NCBI GenBank assembly: GCA_018971905.1
Contig: JAGWZS010000016.1
Span: forward strand, 1 to 18,292
Direction: 5' to 3'
Origin: Rhodospirillales bacterium
GTDB lineage: Bacteria; Pseudomonadota; Alphaproteobacteria; Acetobacterales; Acetobacteraceae
Length of the DNA: 18,292 nt
Made by a program: the position numbers and the translations under genes. The notes under the pieces were generated by a model. The model was not told where the DNA came from and ran no database searches. It saw only the letters and a list, made by a program, of their open reading frames with translations. Positions 14,340 through 18,292 of this stretch are shown in pieces. Position 1 is the stretch's first letter; each line of letters starts with the position of its first letter.

Positions 14340-15251
14340 TTAAGCCCAGAACTCGTAGAAATTGAACCAATTATACGGCGCTTCCCGGCACATGGCCTCA
14401 AGTTTTGCCACATAGAGGCGCATGGTCTCGTCCACCCAGGCTTTTGGGTCGGCGGGCCGGCTTTCACGCGCCGGGGCCAGAAGCTCGAACCGCACCTCGT
14501 AGCGCCCCTTGCCATGATAGATGCCCGCCATCATCACCACGGGCCGGCCCAGCATCATCGCCACCTTGAACGGGCCTTGCGGAAAGCCAGCCTCAGCACC
14601 CAGGAACGGCAGGTGCACCATGTCTCGTCCATCCGGGTTACGGTCCGCCAGCACGCCGACGAAATGCCCCGCCCGCAGCCGCTCCGCCACGGTGATCAAC
14701 GAATCTAGCCGCCCCAGCCCGATTACTTCGGTTTCCAGGCGCGGGTTGATCGCCCCCAGTGCGGCGCGGATTTTCTTGGCGTTCTCCTCATACATCAGCA
14801 GGCTCACCGGCAGCTCCCGGTAGCGGCGGCGGATGGTGCGCGCCGCCTCGAAACTGCCGAAATGCGCGCCGAACAGCAGGCAGCCGCCGCCTTGCTGGTC
14901 AATCTGCCGGAGCAGATCGTCGCCAGTGACGGTGATGTCGAACCAATGCTCCTGCTCGTTCAGCAGAAACACGCGGTCCAGCACGCAGGAGCCGAAGGTG
15001 AGGAAATGGCGGTAACAATCCCGCCAGCCTGCGCGCTGCCCCAGCACCCGGCCGAGATAATTTCGCGAGGCACGCAGCGCTGAGGGGGAGGAGAACAGGA
15101 AGTAAAGGCACACCGGATACAGAAAAAATTGCGCCAGCCGCCGGCCCAGCCGCAGCGCGATCCAAACTCCGGCCTTGATGCTGGCGAGGGAGCCACGTTC
15201 GGGCCGCGCCGCCCATTCCTGCGTGCCAGCGGGGCTGGAGCGGTCGCTCAT
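14340..15251 (-). CDS. LpxL/HtrB-like lipid acyltransferase
   Basis: The 303-residue protein is of the lysophospholipid / lipid A late acyltransferase type. It has one N-terminal hydrophobic segment (about 38-54), the HX4E catalytic motif H130-FGSF-E135 (LLFGAHFGSFEAA), and a later GVLADRNPDGRDMVHLPFLG block. The ending PYNWFNFYEFW is, from memory, typical of aryl polyene and flexirubin cluster acyltransferases. It would transfer the polyene acyl chain from the carrier protein to a lipid acceptor at the inner membrane. Its ATG overlaps the upstream TGA as ATGA. In Escherichia coli the comparable protein is fused to a glycosyltransferase; here the glycosyltransferase is a separate gene at 5711-6427. 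Confidence 0.88.
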   Translation of the reverse strand: MSDRSSPAGTQEWAARPERGSLASIKAGVWIALRLGRRLAQFFLYPVCLYFLFSSPSALRASRNYLGRVLGQRAGWRDCYRHFLTFGSCVLDRVFLLNEQEHWFDITVTGDDLLRQIDQQGGGCLLFGAHFGSFEAARTIRRRYRELPVSLLMYEENAKKIRAALGAINPRLETEVIGLGRLDSLITVAERLRAGHFVGVLADRNPDGRDMVHLPFLGAEAGFPQGPFKVAMMLGRPVVMMAGIYHGKGRYEVRFELLAPARESRPADPKAWVDETMRLYVAKLEAMCREAPYNWFNFYEFWA

Positions 15252-15538
15252 GCAAGAAGCTCCAACGCGCCGGTAAGCACGGGGGCGGTTTCGCCAGGGC
15301 GGCGCAGCGCGAAGCTGTTTAGACTACCTTCCGCCTGCCAGCTGAGCTCCAGCGCCTCGCCATGGCGGATTGGGGCGATGAATTTTACCATGCGCAACCG
15401 CAAGGGCACGCTACCTGCGATACGCGCGGCAATTTCATCCAGCAGCAGGGCACCGGGCACAATCGGCAGGTTCGGGAAATGCAGTGCCGCCGTGGGGTGC
15501 GTAGCCGGGATGCAAAAGCGTTGCGCCTGCGTGTTCAT
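15248..15538 (-). CDS. Small hotdog dehydratase, ApeI-like
   Basis: The 96-residue protein has the single hotdog fold of ApeI/FabZ-type dehydratases. The signature is HFPNLPIVPGALLLDEI (20-36), where H20 is the likely catalytic His, followed by VKFIAPIRHGEALEL. It would dehydrate 3-hydroxyacyl-ACP intermediates, sharing the job with the ApeP-like protein. It overlaps both neighbours through ATGA junctions. At 96 residues it is short but has the main strands of a hotdog. Confidence 0.83.
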   Translation of the reverse strand: MNTQAQRFCIPATHPTAALHFPNLPIVPGALLLDEIAARIAGSVPLRLRMVKFIAPIRHGEALELSWQAEGSLNSFALRRPGETAPVLTGALELLA

Positions 15539-16875
15539 TCGAGCGTGTGTCCGGCGGCCAGGGCCAGCATGTCCGCCCGCAGCAGCTTGCCGAGATGATT
15601 GCGCGGCAGGCTTTCCACCAGCACCAATGGGCGGGGCAGAAAGGCGGCGTCCAGCCTTTCGCGCAGGGCTTGCAGGATCTGCGATGCCGTCAGCCCGGGG
15701 GCAACAACCAGGGCCTTCAGCCGGGGCACGGCCTGAGCTTCGCTCTCTTCCATCAGGAAAGTGCCGTCCTTCACGCCAGGAATGGCGAGGAGTTGGTGGT
15801 TGAGATAGGAGATGGAGCTGCGCTTGCCCGCGATGTTCACCAGATCAGCCGAACGGCTGCCGAGGCGGAAATGCGCATCGCCGATCAGTTCAATCTCATC
15901 CTGCACCGGGGCAACGCCTTCCACGGCAGCACCCCGCGCCCACCACCCGGAAGCATCGCGGTGCAGCCGCACGGCGTCGAAGCAGTGCCAGTCGCTCTCC
16001 TGGGTGGGGCGGCGAGTGGCGATCTGCCCGGCCTCGGTACAGCCATAGATTTCCACCAGCGGGGCGCGAAAGGTTGCCTCCGCCGCCTCGGCCAGGGCGG
16101 GTGGCAGGGGCGCGGTGGCACAGAACAGCATCGCCAGCGCGGGCATCTCACCTGGGTCAGCGGTGAGGGCGCGCAGATGCACCGGCGTTGTCACCAGCAG
16201 GCGCGGCGCCGGAGCGGCTTGCAGCGCGGCCCGCACATCAGCGGGAAACAGCGGGGTGCCGGTAAACACGGCCAGCCCATGCTGCCAGGCCAGGGTGATA
16301 AGTGATTCCAGCCCATAGGAATGCTGGTGCGGCACGGTGCCGACAATGCAGCCCCCGCGCAGGGCCTCAACCCCCAGCCGTGCCCCGGCGGTACGGGCGC
16401 TATGCACCAGCACGGACCAGCTTTTGGTAACGGGCTTGGGCTTGCCGGTGGACCCGGAGGTGAACAGCACCACGGCGGGCTGTGCTCCGGGGATAGTGAG
16501 GGTTGCTTCCTCGGCTTCCGGCAGGCTGGCGGGGAAGGGCAAGTGGAAAAGTGTCGGCGCCTCGCCATCAGTAAGCGCGTAAAGCCCTGGATATTCCTCA
16601 GCCAGGTCTTGCAATATCGCCGGTGTGGCGGTGGCGGGCATCAGGCTGACCTGCCCGCGCAGCAGGGCGGCGGCAAAGCCGAGCATGAAACGGTAGCGGT
16701 CTGTGCACAGATTAACCAGGAACCCGGCCTCCGGCAGTATGGCGGCCAAGGCGGCCACATCGCGGCGGAAGCGCGCGGCGGTGATGGCCCCGCATGGCCC
16801 GATGGCGACGATTTCCCCGGGCCCGTGGCTTAAAACCTCGTAGAGGCGGCCGCCGAGCGTGGTACTGTCCATCAT
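15535..16875 (-). CDS. AMP-dependent acyl-ACP ligase, ApeH-like
   Basis: The 446-residue member of the ANL superfamily has the ATP loop FTSGSTGKPKP (138-148), YGCTEAG (277-283), the hinge region FRLGSRSADLVNIAGKR, and a C-terminal domain with the acylation lysine K430 (PRNHLGKLLR). It would activate an aromatic acid (4-hydroxybenzoate or a cinnamate is likely) as an adenylate and load it on the carrier protein to start the chain. It is shorter than many ligases (about 500) but domain-complete. The start is one of two adjacent ATGs (16875 or 16872), 7 bases after the membrane protein stop. It ends in an ATGA with the dehydratase. Confidence 0.88.
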   Translation of the reverse strand: MMDSTTLGGRLYEVLSHGPGEIVAIGPCGAITAARFRRDVAALAAILPEAGFLVNLCTDRYRFMLGFAAALLRGQVSLMPATATPAILQDLAEEYPGLYALTDGEAPTLFHLPFPASLPEAEEATLTIPGAQPAVVLFTSGSTGKPKPVTKSWSVLVHSARTAGARLGVEALRGGCIVGTVPHQHSYGLESLITLAWQHGLAVFTGTPLFPADVRAALQAAPAPRLLVTTPVHLRALTADPGEMPALAMLFCATAPLPPALAEAAEATFRAPLVEIYGCTEAGQIATRRPTQESDWHCFDAVRLHRDASGWWARGAAVEGVAPVQDEIELIGDAHFRLGSRSADLVNIAGKRSSISYLNHQLLAIPGVKDGTFLMEESEAQAVPRLKALVVAPGLTASQILQALRERLDAAFLPRPLVLVESLPRNHLGKLLRADMLALAAGHTLE

Positions 16876-16882
16876 GGCCGGG

Positions 16883-17437
16883 TCACTCCAGGCTGGGGGC
16901 GGGTGCGCGGTGCTTCGCGCACTCGCTCACCATCTCGAAAATGGTTGAGAAGGAGTGGCGCGGCGGATCACGTAGAACCCGGATGCGCACGGCATATTCG
17001 GCCGCGTACATTGCCACCACTAATGGAATGTCCAGAACATTTACGAAGAAGGACCAGACAGTAAGCGGCGCAAAGCAGAACAATAGCACCGAGGTGGAAA
17101 GCTGCGCCGCGAAAAAGCAGGACCAGGCAATGGTTACGCGGCGCGTATAAACCGCCAGTTCACCTGGAATTGCCACCCCATGCAGCTTGTAAGCCATGGC
17201 GGTGATCAGCGGTGTGCGCCCGCGCCGCAGCGTGAGCGCGAAGCTGGCCAGCAGGCTGGCATACATCACCCAGTGCATCAGCGCCGAGGCAGTGACGAAG
17301 CTGATTTTAAACAGCCCCCCGGCCGTGAGAGAAAAGCCAACATGGCTCGTGGCCACGATGACGGCATGAAACAGCAGCGGCACGAGCAGGATGAGCAGAA
17401 CGGCCCGGAACGGCGAACCCGCGCGGGGCGGCATCAT
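16883..17437 (-). CDS. ApeG-like membrane protein (COG4648 type)
   Basis: The 184-residue hydrophobic protein has about four to five membrane segments: near 11-30, 42-69 (possibly two), 102-122 and 125-148. The WSCFFAAQLSTSVLLF and WSFFVNVLDIPLVVAMYAAEYAVR blocks resemble the COG4648 protein found in aryl polyene clusters between the carrier protein and the ligase, the same place as here. Its function in the family is unclear. It may anchor the biosynthetic enzymes at the membrane. The ATG at 17437 overlaps the carrier protein TGA. Confidence 0.8.
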   Translation of the reverse strand: MMPPRAGSPFRAVLLILLVPLLFHAVIVATSHVGFSLTAGGLFKISFVTASALMHWVMYASLLASFALTLRRGRTPLITAMAYKLHGVAIPGELAVYTRRVTIAWSCFFAAQLSTSVLLFCFAPLTVWSFFVNVLDIPLVVAMYAAEYAVRIRVLRDPPRHSFSTIFEMVSECAKHRAPAPSLE

Positions 17438-17715
17438 GCTGACGCCCGGTGCGCCTGGATATATGCCGAAAGACTCCTGAGTGATTTGAAAATGCTCTGG
17501 TTATTTTCATCATCCGCACGGAGCTTCACGCCGTAACGCTGCGCCACCACCAGGGAAATTTCCAGCATGTCGATCGAATCAAGCCCCAACCCATCCCCAT
17601 AAAGTGAACCTTCAGGATCGATCGCTGCCGCCGCCGTGTCGAGGTTCAGGGTGGAGACGATCAGGCTGGCAAGCTCTGCCTCGGCGAAAGATTGGGGTAA
17701 GGTCGTGAATGTCAT
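17434..17715 (-). CDS. Acyl carrier protein, ApeF-like
   Basis: The 93-residue carrier has the phosphopantetheine serine S47 in GLGLDSIDMLE, followed by the helix ISLVVAQRYGVKL. The motif GDGLGLDSID is closer to aryl polyene carriers than to AcpP. It would hold the aryl starter and the growing polyene. It is the first gene of the long operon, and ATG 17715 follows a modest GGTGG. Only one carrier is present, while known aryl polyene clusters usually carry two. Confidence 0.9.
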   Translation of the reverse strand: MTFTTLPQSFAEAELASLIVSTLNLDTAAAAIDPEGSLYGDGLGLDSIDMLEISLVVAQRYGVKLRADDENNQSIFKSLRSLSAYIQAHRASA

Positions 17716-17817
17716 GAACCACCAATAAGAGAGGTCTGCGGGCTGGCCAAGTGAAAACGCTGTAGCCCAGATAACATCTGAATGACCGTAGCTTAGCCTA
17801 AAAAGAAAAAATATTTG

Positions 17818-17833
17818 ATAATCAGATGATTAT
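17818..17833. promoter_or_regulatory. Inverted repeat, possible operator
   Basis: ATAATCA-GA-TGATTAT is a perfect 7-2-7 inverted repeat in the AT-rich part of the gap. It lies 102 bases before the carrier protein start and 136 before the transporter start, so it could control either. The form suits a dimeric regulator; which one is unknown. Confidence 0.5.
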
Positions 17834-17893
17834 TGTGAAGGTGTTGCCATCAGACCGGCTGCTTTCTGGCTAGATAGCGTAAGGTGGCTTGGA

Positions 17894-17922
17894 TTGACAC
17901 GGAAGAAGGCTTGGCGTATTCG
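17894..17922 (+). promoter_or_regulatory. Possible promoter of the NRAMP-like gene
   Basis: A perfect -35 (TTGACA, 17894-17899) is followed after 17 bases by TATTCG (17917-17922), which matches three of six -10 positions. The Fur/Mur-like site lies just downstream, about where transcription would begin. Confidence 0.4.
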
Positions 17923-17932
17923 GCGGGCTAAT

Positions 17933-17947
17933 TGATATTAATTCTCA
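17933..17947 (+). promoter_or_regulatory. Fur/Mur-like operator
   Basis: TGATATTAATTCTCA matches the 7-1-7 Fur core (TGATAAT-N-ATTATCA) at 12 of the 14 fixed positions. It overlaps the expected transcription start of the NRAMP-like gene. In alphaproteobacteria the Fur relative Mur represses manganese transporter genes such as mntH, so manganese- or iron-dependent repression is plausible. Confidence 0.5.
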
Positions 17948-17969
17948 TTCTTAACTAGTGGAGCACGCG

Positions 17970-18292
17970 TTGTCTCAGCAAATTTCCTCCGGCCGTCGCG
18001 CTGCTTTGCCTTTTTGGGCGGTATTTGGGCCGGGGCTCGTTGTTATGCTGGCCGATACCGAAGTGGGCAGCATTATCACCGCCTCGCAATCTGGGGTGGC
18101 CTGGGGCTATAGGCTGTTGCTGCTGCAACTCCTGCTTATTCCCATCCTGTATGTGGTGCAGGAGCTTACCGTGCGTCTGGGCATTTTCACCGGCAAGGGC
18201 CATGGCGAGTTGATTCGCGACACATTTGGCAAAGGCTGGGCCTGGCTTTCCGCCGGCGGGCTGGCGGTGGCCACCGTGGGCGCGCTGCTGTC
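17970..18292 (+). CDS. NRAMP-like divalent metal transporter, N-terminal part
   Basis: The gene runs off the right edge; 107 residues are visible. The opening FGPGLVVMLADTEVGSIITASQSG matches NRAMP first-helix sequence, then YRLLLLQLLLIPILYVVQELTVRLGIFTGKGHGELI and the start of another membrane segment. NRAMP proteins import Mn2+ or Fe2+ with protons through the inner membrane. The usual DPGN metal motif of helix 1 is not present; the matching place reads DTEV. The start is TTG at 17970, with GGAG (17960-17963) 6 bases before it. GTG 17958 is in frame but has no ribosome binding site. A Fur/Mur-like site lies upstream. Confidence 0.82.
   Translation, partial: MSQQISSGRRAALPFWAVFGPGLVVMLADTEVGSIITASQSGVAWGYRLLLLQLLLIPILYVVQELTVRLGIFTGKGHGELIRDTFGKGWAWLSAGGLAVATVGALL

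Larger units (their letters stand above)
17716..17969. promoter_or_regulatory. AT-rich divergent control region
   Basis: This 254-base gap separates the carrier protein (and so the whole operon) from the divergent metal transporter. It is clearly more AT-rich than its surroundings around 17798-17835. It holds an inverted repeat (17818-17833), a possible plus-strand promoter (17894-17922) and a Fur/Mur-like site (17933-17947). No clear promoter for the minus-strand operon could be fixed. Confidence 0.55.

Noticed and set aside
1..18292. CRISPR array, tRNA, rRNA or anti-phage system
   Set aside because: No regularly spaced repeats, no tRNA-like cloverleaf or rRNA sequence, and no defence-type genes were seen.

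Overview
The window looks like a piece of an alphaproteobacterial chromosome, most likely Acetobacteraceae-like. This is an inference from the GC-rich sequence, the protein flavour and the gene content; no search was run. Its core, about 3.4-17.7 kb, is a compact biosynthetic gene cluster of the aryl polyene type (the APE / xanthomonadin / flexirubin superfamily).

Layout. Position 1-134 is the tail of a LysR-type regulator. About 287-1100 is an IS5-family insertion sequence whose transposase is split over two frames. Positions 1100-1244 hold two palindromes and a terminator but no gene. Then come a minus-strand pair (a small lipoprotein and the tRNA hydroxylase TrhO) and a divergent aldo/keto reductase. 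The cluster begins with a UbiE-like methyltransferase on the minus strand. It is divergent from a plus-strand pair made of a flavin-dependent halogenase-like enzyme and a family-2 glycosyltransferase. Converging on that pair is a 13-gene minus-strand operon (17715 down to 6408): acyl carrier protein, ApeG-like membrane protein, AMP ligase, small dehydratase, LpxL-like acyltransferase, LolA-like carrier, MMPL exporter, alpha/beta hydrolase, an unrecognised Cys/His protein, ketosynthase, chain-length-factor-like protein, second dehydratase and ketoreductase. Eight of its twelve junctions are 4-nt start/stop overlaps, so it is almost certainly one co-translated unit. The window ends in the start of a divergent NRAMP-like metal transporter with a Fur/Mur-like site in front of it.

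Proposed working, inferred from known aryl polyene systems. The AMP ligase loads an aromatic acid onto the carrier protein. The ketosynthase pair, ketoreductase and dehydratases extend it into a conjugated polyene. The LpxL-like acyltransferase moves the chain to a lipid, and the LolA-like and MMPL proteins carry the product toward the outer membrane. The halogenase-like enzyme, methyltransferase and glycosyltransferase would tailor the head group or the lipid anchor. No gene for making the aromatic starter and no phosphopantetheinyl transferase is visible here.

The most unusual items are the 414-residue protein at 9536-10780, which has a His-then-Cys arrangement reminiscent of LRAT-type permuted papain folds, the halogenase motifs, the glycosyltransferase without a usual start codon, and the reduced gene set (one carrier protein, one ketosynthase pair).
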